Origin: Cunninghamella blakesleeana
Taxonomy: Eukaryota; Mucoromycota; Mucoromycetes; Mucorales; Cunninghamellaceae
Length of the DNA stretch: 64,000 bases
Direction: 5' to 3'
Assembly: GCA_017871115.1 (NCBI GenBank)
Contig: JAFCIZ010000004.1
Coordinates: 472,501-536,500 of the forward strand
Position numbers and translations under genes: made by a program. This document shows, piece by piece, positions 1-13,926 of this stretch (position 1 is the first letter of the stretch; each line of letters starts with the position of its first letter). Under the pieces are notes generated by a model, which was given only the letters and a program-made list of their open reading frames with translations, had not been told where the DNA came from and ran no database searches.

Positions 1-1
1 G

Positions 2-1096
2 GCAGAAATCATATCAACTCCAGATACAGCTTCTCAAATGTCATCATCATCATCACCTTCATTATTGGAATCACATATGGCTAGAATTGCAAGAGAAGTT
101 CTACGTGCGTTGACACACCTTCATCGATTAAGAAGAATTCATCGTGATATCCGCAGTGATAATATTTTACTTAATACTCGTGGGGATATTAAGATAGGTA
201 AATTTATACATTAAATAACAAATGTATAAAAAAGTCAATAATATAAAAATTTAAAATAAACTTGCATAATGTAAAAAAAAGAATTATAATTCAAACCCAG
301 TTTTATTCATCTTTTCTCACCCCCTCTATCTCTTTTTTTTAATATGAGCAGCTGATTTTAGTCAATGTGCTCAGCTAACAAGTAATCAAGAAAATCGTAA
401 ATCTGTCATAGGAACACCTTATTGGATGGTAATACAAATTATAATCTCTTTAGAAAACAGGTTTTTTTTTTTATTTAAAACAACTAATGTAATATATATT
501 TACTTATATTTAGGCACCTGAAGTAATCAAAGGTAGTGAATACGATACAAAAGTTGATATTTGGAGTCTTGGTGTAATGATGATGGAAATGGCACAAGGT
601 GATCCACCTTATATTGAATATCCTCCTCTTCGAGTAATATTGATTAACATATATAAATTTAGTATATAAATGGGTTTGATAGAATTAATTAATTTTAATC
701 TTATTCATTTTTTAATTTAATTTAATTTAATATATAGGCTGTTTTTTTAATTGCTTCAAATGGCGTTCCAGAGCTTGATCCTTCATCAACATGGTCTGAT
801 TCTTTTAAAGATTTTGTAAAACAATGTACCACTATGAATCCTAATCAACGGCCTGATGCAGAACAATTATTAAAAGTAAAAAATCAAGTATATACATTGT
901 AGCTATATTTTATTTTTATAGACCATCACTTATTAACTTTTATTTATTTATTTATTGTAATTAATAGCATCCGTTTTTAACTATGGCATCATCAACAGAG
1001 GATATTATTCAATTGGTAACTGAATCAAAATTGATAAATGAATCAATTCAAGATGAAATGGAGGTGGTGGATAGCCTTAATGTATCAACCATTTAG
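2..1096 (+). CDS. PAK/STE20-family Ser/Thr protein kinase, 3' part (5' end outside window)
   Basis: Exons are about 2-197, 352-428, 514-633, 738-875 and 968-1096 (stop TAG), so only the C-terminal half of a kinase domain is present. Visible motifs in order are a catalytic loop [12 protein letters not shown], a metal-binding loop [10 protein letters not shown], an activation-loop end GTPYWMAPEVIKG, the helix-F motif [12 protein letters not shown], and subdomain [19 protein letters not shown] close to the C-terminus. The GTPYWMAPEV block and the SDN after HRD are typical of p21-activated kinases (Ste20/Cla4/Shk1), which act below Cdc42/Rac in polarity and MAPK signalling. The usual Lys of HRDIK is Arg, and the Gly of DFG is Ser; both are exceptions to the family pattern. 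The regulatory N-terminus (CRIB and/or PH) cannot be seen. The gene is convergent with the SWI3 gene. The family call is firm and the paralogue is not. Confidence 0.88.
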
Positions 1097-1819
1097 TGCT
1101 TTATGAAATTACCTATTTCAAGTTTTATATTTATATTTTTATATAACCTTTCTCTCCCTCCCTTCCTCTCACTCCCAACCCCACTCTCTTTTTTTCCAAT
1201 TCCTCGTCTATATCCTTTTTTTGAATATGCGAATTATATTTTTATTTTATTTTTGTATATGATTATGTTTATTGCTATTTTTTTTTTATTTCTCTTCATT
1301 TTGAATATTTTTCCCAACCTTTTTTCTTGCACACGCACTCACACACCAATCTACATACACACAACAAACAACACACAACACATTAACGGAAACTCACAAG
1401 TACATACTAAATGATATATATACCTTTTTTTTAATCAATTTTTTATACTATACATTCCATTTCCATTTATTTTTATTTTTTATTCTACGTATATATATTT
1501 TTTCTCATAGTTAATTTTATTATACCCATTACTATCATTTCATTTTTTTATTTTCTTTCCCTCATGTTTATTCATTTGTTTATTTTTATTTTTCCTTTTC
1601 CTTTTCTTTAATTTGTTTGATTTTTTTTATTACTATTTTTATTATTATTTATAAAATAAAAAGCATAACAAAGTAAAGCAAAAAAAAAAAAAAGTATTCA
1701 AACATTATTTATATTTTCAAATTCATTTTTTATTTTTTATTTTTCTTGTAAATATATAATAATACTAATAGTAATAATAAAGCGAAAATTATGTTTATAT
1801 ATATATATATATATATATA
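1097..1819. other. Intergenic, convergent 3' ends
   Basis: This separates the kinase stop from the SWI3 stop on the opposite strand. It holds pyrimidine-rich and T-rich low-complexity sequence, a short CA-rich patch near 1330-1385 and a (TA)n run at about 1797-1820. I see no convincing gene. Confidence 0.6.
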
Positions 1820-3379
1820 TTATGTTTTAGTAGATTTAGAATTAGAAAGTGTAGACGATGGTGATGGTGTAGGTGTTAGTGAAGCATTGTTTTGTAAAGT
1901 GGTATGATTCATCGCCACAGAAGGATTAGAAGAAGAATGGGTTAAACGAATAGTCGTTGATGTGGGTGGCCAATTATGAGGTATTGCATTACTATCATTT
2001 TTTAATTGTGCAGTAGAAGCTGCTGTTGTATTCGATGCAGATGAAGTAAGATGATGAAGAAGATGGTGATGTTGATTCACCGATTGTTGTTGTATGTTCA
2101 TCATTGAAGAGGAAGATAAAGGCAGCGTTGCAACATTACTTTTATTCACATTTTGAAATTGAGTTAATACACCTTTCATTGTTGCCTTTTTCACCAATTC
2201 ATGCTGAATTTGACTTGTTTTTAATTTTAAATTATTTTGATCTATAGATAAATGATGTCTTTCGGTTTCCAATAATTGGCGTTCCTTTTCTATCATAGCT
2301 TCTCTTGTGGTATATTGTACTAATTTTTGCTGATAAGTATTCAATTTGGCTCGTATCATGTCATGTAGTAGTGATTTTTCTTCTTTTTCTTCTTCTTTGG
2401 ATTGATTAGTTTTCATTTTTTCTTTCACTATAGTGGCTACCAATTGACTATCAGCATTTTTTTCTAAAAAGGTCATGATAGAGGAAATCGTCAGTTCGCC
2501 CCTTAATTCCACTGTTTCTTCTTCTAATTCATGTTGATCCCCTTGTTGTTTTTGATTAGTTTTAGTAAAATAATGAATACTTTTTTGTAAAAGATCAGAA
2601 TCTACATATGGGTCTTCTAAAGGTAATTCTAAATAATGTAATACACATTCTTCACGCGATACGCCAACATGTTTAGCTATTTCTGTCCAATCATGTTGAT
2701 ACATATCCAATCCTTCAAGCAATAATAATTTTTGTTGATCTGTTAAAGGTTGAATTGATTTTTTATTATTGTTATTATCAGGTGTAGATTCAGGTAGTAG
2801 TGATGTTGTTGCTGATTTGTTTTTATTTTCATGATCCTTTTTATCATTTTTATCAACTGTAGTAGTAATAGCAGTGGTAGTGGTGGTAGTCGAATTTATA
2901 TTAGATGTTGACGATTGCAATAAAGTAGCTTCATCATCTTTTTTAACCGTTTTTTGATTGGATATATCTGGTAACTTGTATATAGACTGTCGAAGTTCCA
3001 AATTCAAATTCACTTTAGTATTCAATTTGAATGATTTATGTGTATCTTCTATTTTGGTATTCTTTTCTGTTATAGTAGGCGTTGATAAAATATTTTCTGG
3101 GAGATTAGTACCATCTGTTTCTGATTCTGCTATTGTTGATGTTTCGACGATTGGTAGTGTATCATTCTTATTGTTATTTTCATCATCAACTTTAGTGGTT
3201 TGCAGTTTTGATTTATTTGAACGTGAAGTTAACATATCGGGCATATCTACTATAACTTTAAAATCACCAGAAAAGGGAGGTCCAATATTTGATACTCGAA
3301 GTGCAGGATCAATCTATATATCAATTAATACGTAAAAACAAGAATAAACAAATAAATATACTATTTCATTTCACTTTCC

Positions 3380-3410
<31 letters not shown>

Positions 3411-4940
3411 TATATGTTGATTTACTTGATAATTAATAAGGCCCCATTTTTCTAAAAAAGCATGCACACGGATAGTAGCACATACATCTCCTGGTATATT
3501 TCGTCTACAAGAGGTAACTGTCAAGTATTCCAAAGGATTAGATCGATAGGTGTTGACCATAAAGTTACGAATATCCAAATAAGTTTGAGGTGTCTTTGTT
3601 TTATTACAATCGTTAAAAAATTCGGGTAAAGAATAACGTTCCACTTTATGAATCTTGTTGAATTCAAACCAAGCTGCATAAGATGGAATAATAATTTCAA
3701 AGGGTTGATCTACTAAATAGCGTTTTGCATAGGCTTCTTTATATTTCTTGATTTTTTCTTCGTCTATCCCTTTTTTCATTTTTTTATTCGATTTATTGCT
3801 GTTGTTATTTGTTGTTGATATTAATTCATCTTCTTCGAATTGTCTTTTTATTCCGGTTACTGTAGAGAGTGAACATAAATAGTCATCTGTTGTCATCCAT
3901 GTGTTGTATTTATAACTATCTAAAAGCCAATTCAATTTTAAATATACTCTTGATTTGTTTGTATAGCCATTTGTTGCTGTTGTTAATACTTCCTTTGTTG
4001 GTATTGATAATTCTTCAATTGTTTTATTATCTTTCACTTTCTTTTCATCCACCCATTCATTAAAGGAATCAGGGTATCTATACCAATGTACATGGACCAC
4101 CCCATCTTTGGATTCTAAAACTTTAATGGTACGTGCATATTTTCTACTATTACCTTTTTTATCATCATCATCATTGACATTTACTACATGAGTTGCTTTA
4201 TCTAAATCATTTACAATTTCACCTATTTATTGTATAAATACATACATACGTATATATATTAATTATGAATTGCAGTGTTTTAACGCTTTTATAGTATTTC
4301 TATCTATTTTTTTTATATTATAGTAATATTTTTATTTTATTTCTGTTTTACCTCTTAATTCTTTGATAATATTACTGTACTGCTTTAATTTGTCACTATC
4401 TTCAGCGCCAATCAATAAAATTTGAGGAGGAGTATAGGCACCAGCTTCTTTCATAGTTTCATGAATTGTTTCTACTAATTCAAGGTAAGTATCCTTTTTA
4501 CGAGGTGAATCGAAATCCCATTTTTCATTATCAGGAGGTTGAGCATAAGCTGTTTTTAAAATAACATATAAAGGTGATAAAGGATCTAACTGATCTGTAT
4601 CAAACATAGATGGAGGTAAACAAGGTGGTAGCGTTGTTATTGTTTTGTTATTGTTGTTATTGTTATTACTATGTGTTTTTGTTGAAGGTTTATTTAATTT
4701 TTTTAGAGAAGATCGTGTTGTTTCAATAACAGATGGTATACCAAGAGTCTTGTATTGGAAATGCTGGAAGGAAGCAGTAAATGTAGCAAGTTGAGATGCT
4801 GTGCTTTCATTTATTACATTATAAGTTGTTGCCAGTTCGCGCCGAAAATAAGGAATAATTGTCTCAAATGCATCAATTGTTTCTTGTTTTTCAAAATGAT
4901 CAAAATCCACTGATGGTTCGGACGGTGGTGATGCTACCAT
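1820..4940 (-). CDS. SWI3: SWI3/RSC8/SMARCC-type subunit of a SWI/SNF chromatin remodeller
   Basis: Three exons (4940-4352, 4222-3426, 3313-1820) give about 959 residues. The N-terminal third carries the SMARCC-type module: DVD-less start, a helix with [10 protein letters not shown], and the block [12 protein letters not shown] followed by [16 protein letters not shown], which matches the BRCT-associated/chromo-like region. A SWIRM domain lies at about 371-465 ([12 protein letters not shown] to EKWGLINYQ, completed across intron 2 by IDPALR). A SANT domain is at about 652-700 ([19 protein letters not shown]), and a heptad-rich coiled coil at about 775-845 would mediate dimerisation. No ZZ zinc finger is seen between SWIRM and SANT. 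Long Ser/Thr/Asn-rich linkers separate the domains. The protein should act in the nucleus as a dimeric scaffold of SWI/SNF or RSC. Intron 2 follows a poly-T tract on the plus strand. Start chosen because it is the first Met and gives the expected N-terminal module. Confidence 0.9.
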
Positions 4941-5489
4941 GTTTTAATATATTTATTAAAAGATGCTTAAAAAAATTGTTAAATACGAATAAATAATAAA
5001 ACAAAAATAAAGTGTATAAGTATAATTTTAAAAGGAAAAAAAAAAGGTGTGAGGGAGGAAAAAAAAGATAAAAAAAATTTAGTGGGTTGAAATTTTTAAA
5101 AGAAAAAACATAAATAAAACTCCGATCTATTATTTTTCTCCCCAATAATTATTATACACTTTGGAATAAGCATAACCGATGGTAGTAATGATAAATAAAT
5201 AAGGATAAATAAATTAACAAATATGATAAAAAAAAAGACTATTCTATTTATATATAAAGCATACATTAATTTATTTGTAAAATATACATAAAAAAAATAA
5301 GAATAAATAAAAAAACATATATAAAAAAGGATGAAGTTTATAAAATAAAGGAAACAAATAAAATAATTTTTTTAAAAAAAATACGAGGAAGAGTTAATGA
5401 ATAAATATATATATGTGATTGTATATGAATGTGTTATTATTATTATTATTATTACTTTAATTTTTTTAATTTAATTTTGTTTCTAATAT
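4941..5489. other. Intergenic between two minus-strand genes
   Basis: This is the SWI3 upstream region and the uS5m 3' flank. It holds A-rich and T-rich runs and an (ATT)n stretch at about 5436-5456. Apparent reading frames here are low-complexity. No gene is supported. Confidence 0.55.
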
Positions 5490-6548
5490 CTATTGATCAC
5501 CATAATAAGTTCGTTGAACATCTACTAATTTTTTACCACGCATTTTTGCAATATCTTCGGGAAGTCTTTGATTAGAAAGTGCCTCAAAAGTAGCTTTAAT
5601 AACATTCATAGGTGTTCTTGATCCACGTACTTTTCCACTTAAATCTTGAATACCAATACAACGGCAAATTTCGTGAATATAATGGTTAGCACGGCATCCA
5701 AAACCTATTCGTATTAATTAATATATATAAAGTTAAAAATTAAAATTCAATATAAAAATCTAATCCTATAATATATATATAGCTTTATATAAATAATAAT
5801 GTAAAAAGAAAAATAAATTACCTGGAGGACGACTACGAAGATAGAGTTTGGTTGCATGGAATTTATGTTCAATATCCATAGCCACAGTACGATCATCATA
5901 GCGATCAAAATAACGCAAATTCTTGATAGCACGATTGGTGGCCTTTCTGACAGCACGACTAGCTTCTTCGTCTTTTCCTTCACCATAACCTGCAAGTCCC
6001 TTTCCATTACCCACAACCACTAAAGCATACATAGAAGGTTGTTTCCCTTTACCATTCATATTGACAACACGTTTAATAACTAAAGCCTTTTTGATCAATC
6101 TACTTTGTTCTGCTGGAGAAAGAGGAGAATCGATAATATCTGTGACAGTATTTAATACAACATCAGAGGGGCGGTATGAAGGGAACGCTTTAGGTTGATC
6201 TAATGTTTTAGGTGAATCCGTAGGAAAATCAAGGATGGAATCCACTTTATTAAGTTGAGGAACAGTTTCTTTTGTTAATCCTTCATGTCGTAATCGTTTA
6301 TTGATATTATTATTATTGTTGCCGTTGCTTTCAACAGTGGCGTATTGTCGAATAGCGTTTATAGTTGTAACTATATTTACATATTTTTTTTAAAAAAAAG
6401 AAAAAGTAATAGGTTTATTGAATATAAAATAAATAAATTAAAAATCCGGTTTAAATAGTAATAATAATGCTGCTACTAATTTACCTGAAGAAATCTTTGA
6501 AGTAGATAATATAGATAATCTTCCAAGGGATTTTGTTAATGACAACAT
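5490..6548 (-). CDS. MRPS5: Mitochondrial small-subunit ribosomal protein uS5m
   Basis: Three exons (6548-6485, 6370-5822, 5704-5490) give about 275 residues. The protein starts MLSLTKSLGRLSILSTSK, rich in Ser/Thr/Lys/Arg and compatible with a mitochondrial presequence. The S5 N-terminal double-stranded-RNA-binding fold follows, with SMYALVVVGNGKGLAGYGEGK and DEEASRAVRKATNRAI. The C-terminal S5 fold holds GFGCRANHYIHEICRCIGI, DLSGKVRGSRTP and NVIKATFEAL, as in bacterial S5. It should sit in the 37S mitoribosomal subunit near the mRNA entrance. A stretch of Asn lies at about residue 40 between presequence and domain. The gene is divergent from the complex I subunit NDUFS8 with only about 258 bp between start codons, which suggests a shared promoter. 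Start chosen as the only Met giving a presequence in phase with exon 2. Confidence 0.93.
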
Positions 6549-6806
6549 GGTAGATAAGGTACGAAAAAGAAAAAGAGAATGAAAGAAAAAAAAAAATTGC
6601 GCTTGTCAAAAAAAAAAAAAAATAAGGGTTGGCCAAAAAAAATTTCACGTCACAAATAATAGCCCGCCTTCAAGATTTGTTTTTAAATTCATTTAAAAAT
6701 TTCAATACTTTTTTTTTTACCTTCTCTTTCAGTTTTGCTTCTTTCTTTACTTTTAAAAACTCCCCACTCTTTTTTTTTTCCAACTTTTTTTTTTCTTTTG
6801 GCAAAG
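6549..6806. promoter_or_regulatory. Short divergent promoter between uS5m and NDUFS8
   Basis: About 258 bp separate two head-to-head start codons of nuclear-encoded mitochondrial proteins. Visible elements are a palindromic TTGGCCAA near 6629-6636 and TTCACGTCAC near 6643-6652, which resembles a CRE/bZIP half-palindrome. The rest is T-rich. A bidirectional promoter is inferred; no transcription start was determined. Confidence 0.5.
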
Positions 6807-8151
<1,345 letters not shown>

Positions 8152-8524
8152 ATTAAAAATTAAGTAATCATTTACTCCTCTTTTCCTTCCTCCTTGTAAT
8201 CAATTTATAAAAAAAATCAACTATAATGAAATGGTTTAATCTTATTTTCTCTATCTCTTTCTCTTTCTCTTTTATCATATATCTTTTTATTAGTTTAGAA
8301 AATTTTAAAAACAATGATTTCTTCCTCTTTTATTTATTTTATTACATATAGATTGTAATTAATAAAAAACAAAAAAACATTGTTTTTGGTAGATATCATT
8401 GATGCTCAATTTACTGAATTGCGGAATTCTAATTTTTTAATTTTATGTACGATTTTAATTTTTTTGTTTGAACGCTTTTCTTCCTGTTTTTTTATTTTCA
8501 TTTTTTTATGGTTACCTGTTTCAT
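8152..8524. other. Intergenic between NDUFS8 and the TM9 gene
   Basis: A 3' flank rich in CTCTTT repeats near 8250-8270 is followed by T-rich DNA upstream of the TM9 start. An in-frame ATG at 8468 could extend the next protein by 19 hydrophobic residues. No separate gene is seen. Confidence 0.5.
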
Positions 8525-9745
8525 ATGAAGTTAAAAAAATCGTTTATAAACATCTTTCAACTTATATTTATCAGTTATGTCTGTACAGTGCTAGCGGATG
8601 AACATAGCCACAAAGTAAAGAAACAATCATCCATATATATTTATATATCTATCTATTTTTATTAGAATAAAATATAAAATAAGTCATTGTTATTCACATT
8701 CATATCTTTATTATTACTTATTAAAAATGATAATATTTTATTTAGTACGTTCAAGATGAAGGAGTGGTAGTATGGATGAATACTGTTGGGCCTATAGAAA
8801 ATAAACAAGAAACCTATCCTTATTTTCAATTACCTTTTTGTACTGGTGATAGACAAGTGGAACATTATCATGAAACGCTTGGAGAAGAGCTCCAGGGCAT
8901 GGCTCTCAGTAACTCTGGTATTTCAATAAGTTTTTTACGTAAGTTATAAAAATAAAAACAGTCTTATTGTGCAATATATATATATAATCTAGTCTTATTC
9001 AAAAATATTAATATATATATATATATATATATTCTTTTTTATTATCATATCTCTATATTACATAGAGCCTGTGGACCACCAGCTTATTTGTAAAAAAGTA
9101 TTAGATAATACTGACAAAGGTGCTTTAGAGTTAGCACTTTCAAGGGACTATTGGTTTACTATGTTTATTGGTAAGTTTACTATATTTATTTAGTTATATT
9201 AAAAAAGGCTGAAATAAAAGAGTTATAATGTTTTTATTAATGCTTTTTTTACTTTCTTATTTTATGTATGATTTTATTATTATTAGACGATTTACCTATA
9301 AGTGCTCCGCTAGGAAAATCTTATAAAACTCATTCAGAAAAAGGTTACAATCCAACTTTATCTTTATATCTACACAAAAATTTTATTTTTGAATATAATG
9401 GCGATAGAGTAAGTAATATATATTAAGTGCGCGCGTACTTTGTGTATGTATATATTTACACATATTTATTTTTTTATTTTTATTTATTCATTAAATATAA
9501 TTATAGATAATATCCGTAGTGTTAGAACCAGATAATCCTTTTGATATAGTTGCCAATGGAAATGACGAAGTTGAATTTACTTACTCTGTTACTTGGAAAC
9601 CAACTACTGTTCCTTTTGAAAAGCGGTTTGAAAAACTTTTGGAAACAAGTTTCTTTGAACATAAGGTACGATAATTGTTATTATTGCTATTATTATAATT
9701 TATGTTTATATTTCAAATATCTTATATATTTTAAATATTGAATTC

Positions 9746-9790
<45 letters not shown>

Positions 9791-11213
9791 TTGAATATAG
9801 GTGCATTGGTTGTCTATTTGTAGTTCCTTTATGATTGTCCTCTTTTTAACCGGAATAGTGTCTGTTATTTTATTACGTACAGTAAAACGTGATTTTTCAA
9901 GATATGATCGTGAAGTAGAAAGTATTGATGATTTTGTAAGTATTTCAAAAATAGAGAGGGTTTTTTTAAAAAAAGAGAATAAAGTAATAAATATACGTAT
10001 TTTATTTAATTCATCGAAATGTGTTTATTTATTATTATTGATATTATTTTTAATAGGATAGAGATCTCGGGGATGAAGGATACGGTTGGAAACAAGTGCA
10101 TGGAGATGTATTTCGACAACCGCCTCATATAATGGTTATGTCAGCTTTTCTTGGAACTGGTAGCCAATTAACAATCATGGCAACCTTGATTATATTATAT
10201 ATTATTTTTGGACAATCCTATGTTGAGCGTGCGTCAATTACAACTGCATCTTTAGTATTGTATATCTTAACTTCTATTGTAGCTGGATATACCAGTGCTA
10301 AATTTTATGCAACTTATGGAGGAAGAGATTGGGTACGTAATACATTATTAACCGCATTACTCTTGCCAAGTGGTGCTGGTTTGATCGGTGGTTATATCAA
10401 TAGCTTAGCCATTTATTATTCTAGTTCTCGTGCTGTCCCATTTACAGCTTTACTTTCTGTCATGCTACTCTGGTTATTCTTGGTGCTTCCTTTGACTATT
10501 TTTGGTGCTATCTTAGCACGTCATTTCGGTGTGAATACTACTTCCAATTTTCCTTGTCGTATTAACCCTATCCCTAGACCTATCCCAGAAAAATTATGGT
10601 ATCAAGAGCCATTGGCTATTGCTGCTATGGGTGGTATTTTACCTTTTGGTTCTATCTTTATAGAAATGTATTTCATTTTTACATCCTTTTGGACATATAA
10701 GATTTATTATGTTTATGGATTTATGCTTTTGGTATTTATGATCCTTTTGGTTGTCTGTGCTTGTGTTTCCATTGTTACAACTTACTTTTTATTAAATTCT
10801 GAAGATCATCGATGGTAATTTTTAAATTATATATACTCATATATTACTTGTATTTGTTGGGTATTGAAAAATAATCCTTTTTTTTTTAGGCATTGGGTTA
10901 GTTTTATGTCATGTGCATCTACAGCTATTTATGTATATCTATATGCTACTTATTACTTTTTCACAAAGACAATGTAAGTTGAACATATGTTTTTCTATTT
11001 TTTTCATTTTCATTTTCATTCTTTATTAATATATAAAACTGCTTTTTTAAATAAATATTATACTATAGGATGAGTGGTACTTTTCAAACTAGTTTTTATT
11101 TTGGTTATACAGCATTATTGTGTATGGGAATGTTTAACATGCTTGGGTTTGTTGGTTATACAGCTGGAAATTGGTTTGTAAAGAAAATATATCAAAACGT
11201 TAAAATCGATTAG
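8525..11213 (+). CDS. TM9SF3: Transmembrane 9 superfamily protein (nonaspanin), TM9SF3 type
   Basis: Nine exons (8525-8614, 8746-8938, 9066-9170, 9287-9408, 9507-9665, 9801-9935, 10057-10814, 10890-10973, 11069-11213) give about 596 residues, close to the animal TM9SF3 length. A signal peptide ([15 protein letters not shown]... to VLADEH) leads into the lumenal domain with [18 protein letters not shown] and [12 protein letters not shown]. The first membrane segment spans the exon-6 start ([18 protein letters not shown]). The hallmark [20 protein letters not shown] and eight further membrane segments follow, including PRPIPEKLW and [20 protein letters not shown]. The C-terminus KIYQNVKID resembles the COPI-binding tail of the family, so a Golgi or endosomal location is expected. 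Nonaspanins help sort membrane proteins with glycine-rich transmembrane segments. Start at 8525 is preferred over 8468 because it gives a compact signal peptide. Confidence 0.95.
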
Positions 11214-12000
11214 ACTCTTTTAACCGTACTTCCTCGCCCTATATCATTATCACTTGTAAATTGTTCAACTTTTATTAATATTATCAGTATTTTATCAGTA
11301 TTATTTTAATATTATAATCTACCTTTATTACTCTTATTTTAAAAGAAAAAAAATGTACATTCGAAATAATCTTTATAATTATAAATAGATAATAAATAGT
11401 TTCTTTAAATATGTATGTATAAAGTTTTGCTTTGCACACACTATCGTTTTTGGAGCCAATAGAAGAAATATTTGGTATTAACGGTACATGGCAGGTTTTA
11501 GTAGTGACGTCTTCTGTCATGTAATTGAATTTTTATAATGTCACTATTATTTTATCCTTGCCACGTGTTACCACTTTAATCATAGTTCAGCAAAGCTTAA
11601 TAGGATTCCAATGGGTGATTATTTTTTATTGTAATTTTAACAATTTGAATAATAAAAAAATACTAATGGATTTAAAAAAAAAGAAAAGACGAGAAAAATA
11701 AAAAATAAAAAAGGTTTATATAAAAGTTATTTTGAAAACGAAAATTTCCTATAATAAAGTTGAAAATCAAAATATTGTAATGTCTTTTTTTCTTTTCTTT
11801 TGCTTTTTTACAATGCATATGAGGGTATAAAATAAAAAATACCTGTTTCATCAAAAAAAGAGATTGAAATTCCGAAAAAAATAATTTTAAATGTGGTTGC
11901 TATTTAATTTTTTATTTAGTCTTTTTTTTTTTCTTTACTTTACTTTGCTTTTATTTTTTTACATTTCTTTCTCAATCTATGTATTTTATAGAATAAATTC
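11214..12000. other. Intergenic between TM9 and ALKBH1-like genes
   Basis: Mostly AT-rich. A less repetitive island at about 11440-11610 contains GTGACGTC near 11504. A minus-strand frame at 11284-11520 crosses this island, but its second half is low-complexity and it matches no family I know. I treat the island as possible promoter or relic. Confidence 0.4.
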
Positions 12001-13926
12001 ATGTCAATACAACCGCCTCCCCATTTAAAATCCCGTACTCAAATTAAATTATGGGAAAAACAACATAGAGAAAATGCAGCCAAGAGGCAAAAACGAGAAT
12101 CCTTTGTTAATCAAGATCCTTTTCGCTATACTGAACGTAATTTTAAATCAATCCCTATACCTGATAATATTATGAAGGAAGTGATAGATACCAACCAACT
12201 GTTAAATAATAACAATAATAATATTATTCATGTCACTCTTAGTAATGATTTAAGATCCACTTGTCCTTCTATATTTGGAGAATCTGATGATAATTGGCGT
12301 CAACGTTTTGCCGATGCATATATCATTAAACAAGTACCAGGTAATTATCAATTCATATTATTAGTACTATTATTACTATTGATCTTATTATTTGTAAAAG
12401 TAATAATGATATATATATATATTTATCTATTAATACAATTATATTACATAAAACTATATACTCATATCTATTTCTATTATAGGGTTAATTATTATTCCAA
12501 ATCCATTTACACCAAAAGCTCAGCGAAATTTAATAGAGCTTTGTTTGACAGACTATGCAGTCTTACCTAATAAATCCAACCTTGATTTACATTACGATAG
12601 AACCAACGTGAATTTATGGGAATTATACGAAAGAGAACAAAAAGGATTATTAACAGATAAAGAAAAAGAGGAAGGCTATTATCTACAGCCTTTAAAAGTG
12701 TCTGAACATAAGAATGATCAACAACGCTATAACTATGATAATAATGATAATAATAATAACAGTAATAATAATAGCGATAATAATACTAATAATAATAGCA
12801 ATACTAATAAACAAATGGGACCATCACGGGGATTGCCACCTCTATCACCTATGGAAGCATTAATAAAACAACGCTGGGTTACTCTAGGGTATCAATATGA
12901 TTGGAAAACAAAACTATATGATTTAGAGACACCATTACCAATACCAAAAGAATTAAATGATTTAGCAAAATCCATTGTTCATGCAGTAGAAGGGATTGGT
13001 TTTGACGATCAGTCATCATCATCGTGGTCTAATCAATATAGAGCTTCTGCATTTAAATCGGAGGCAGGGGTAATCAACTATTACCAATTAAAGGATACTT
13101 TAATGGCACATGTTGATAAAAGTGAAGTCAATATGGATGCTCCTTTAGTGTCAGTTAGGTAAGAAATGAATAATAAATTAAAAAAAAAAGAAATTATTTA
13201 TATTAAAAAAAAAAGCATCTATACATATATATTATTATTATTATTTAAGATATATATACTTTATTATTATTATTATTATTATTATTATTTAATAGTTTTG
13301 GTCATGCATGTATTTATCTTATCGGAGGATCGACAAAAGATATACCACCCATTCCTTTATGTTTAAGATCTGGTGATATTATAGTCATGACAGGTGAATC
13401 AAGAAACTCATATCATGGTAAACAAAGAGCATATTTATGTTATAATTAAAAAATAAATAAATAAATAAATAATGTATATTTATATATATATATAATCTAT
13501 ATATGTATAACAAAAATTTTCATTTAATAATGTATAGATAAACTTATATATATATACTATTATGATTATTTGTTTATAGGCGTTCCTCGAATTTTAGAAA
13601 ATTCATTACCAAAGTTTTTATCAAATGAAAATGAAGATTGGGCTTTATTTGGAAATTATATGAATCACTCTAGAATAAACTTGAATATTAGACAGGTATT
13701 TAATCCTTCAATAGATAATAGTAAAATACAATAATAAAAAAAGTTTTTAAGAAAAATTAAGATGATATGATAAAATTAAGGGATATTTATTAGTTTTTTT
13801 GTATATACACAATTATATATATATTTTAAGGAGCAAAAAGAAAAAGGGGAACAAAGTATATTGCCAGCAAATCTTATTAGGTTCTGGCGGGAGTTAAAAT
13901 TTTATTTCCAAGTAAAAAAAAATTAA
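12001..13926 (+). CDS. ALKBH1: ALKBH1/Abh1-type Fe(II)/2-oxoglutarate-dependent dioxygenase
   Basis: Five exons (12001-12340, 12483-13158, 13296-13417, 13580-13695, 13831-13926) give about 449 residues. The fold follows ALKBH1: PGLIIIPNPFTPKAQRNLIELC, RWVTLGYQYDW, AGVINYY, then the iron-binding HVD at His323/Asp325 (AHVDKSE), distal His379 in SYHGVPRI, and the 2-oxoglutarate/nucleic-acid Arg pair at 411 and 417 (RINLNIRQ). All three iron ligands are present, so an active enzyme is expected. ALKBH1 relatives act on tRNA and on methylated DNA in nucleus or mitochondria; the substrate cannot be told here. An insert of about 30 mostly Asn residues (near 12728-12810) sits between DLHYDRTNVNLWELY and the catalytic core, in the same place as the variable linker. 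Translation may end slightly differently if the last intron is not removed. Confidence 0.93.

Noticed and set aside
1103..1414. Plus-strand frame rich in Phe/Leu/Ile after the kinase stop
   Set aside because: It is T-rich 3' flanking DNA read as hydrophobic residues, with no domain, splice partner or conserved motif.
8468..8524. Upstream in-frame Met for the TM9 protein
   Set aside because: Using it adds a Phe-rich stretch ahead of a complete signal peptide; the Met at 8525 gives a normal one.
11284..11520. Minus-strand 78-codon frame starting MTEDVTTKTC
   Set aside because: The first 35 residues look plausible, but the rest is low-complexity AT-rich sequence and no family is recognised. 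Left as possible relic only.
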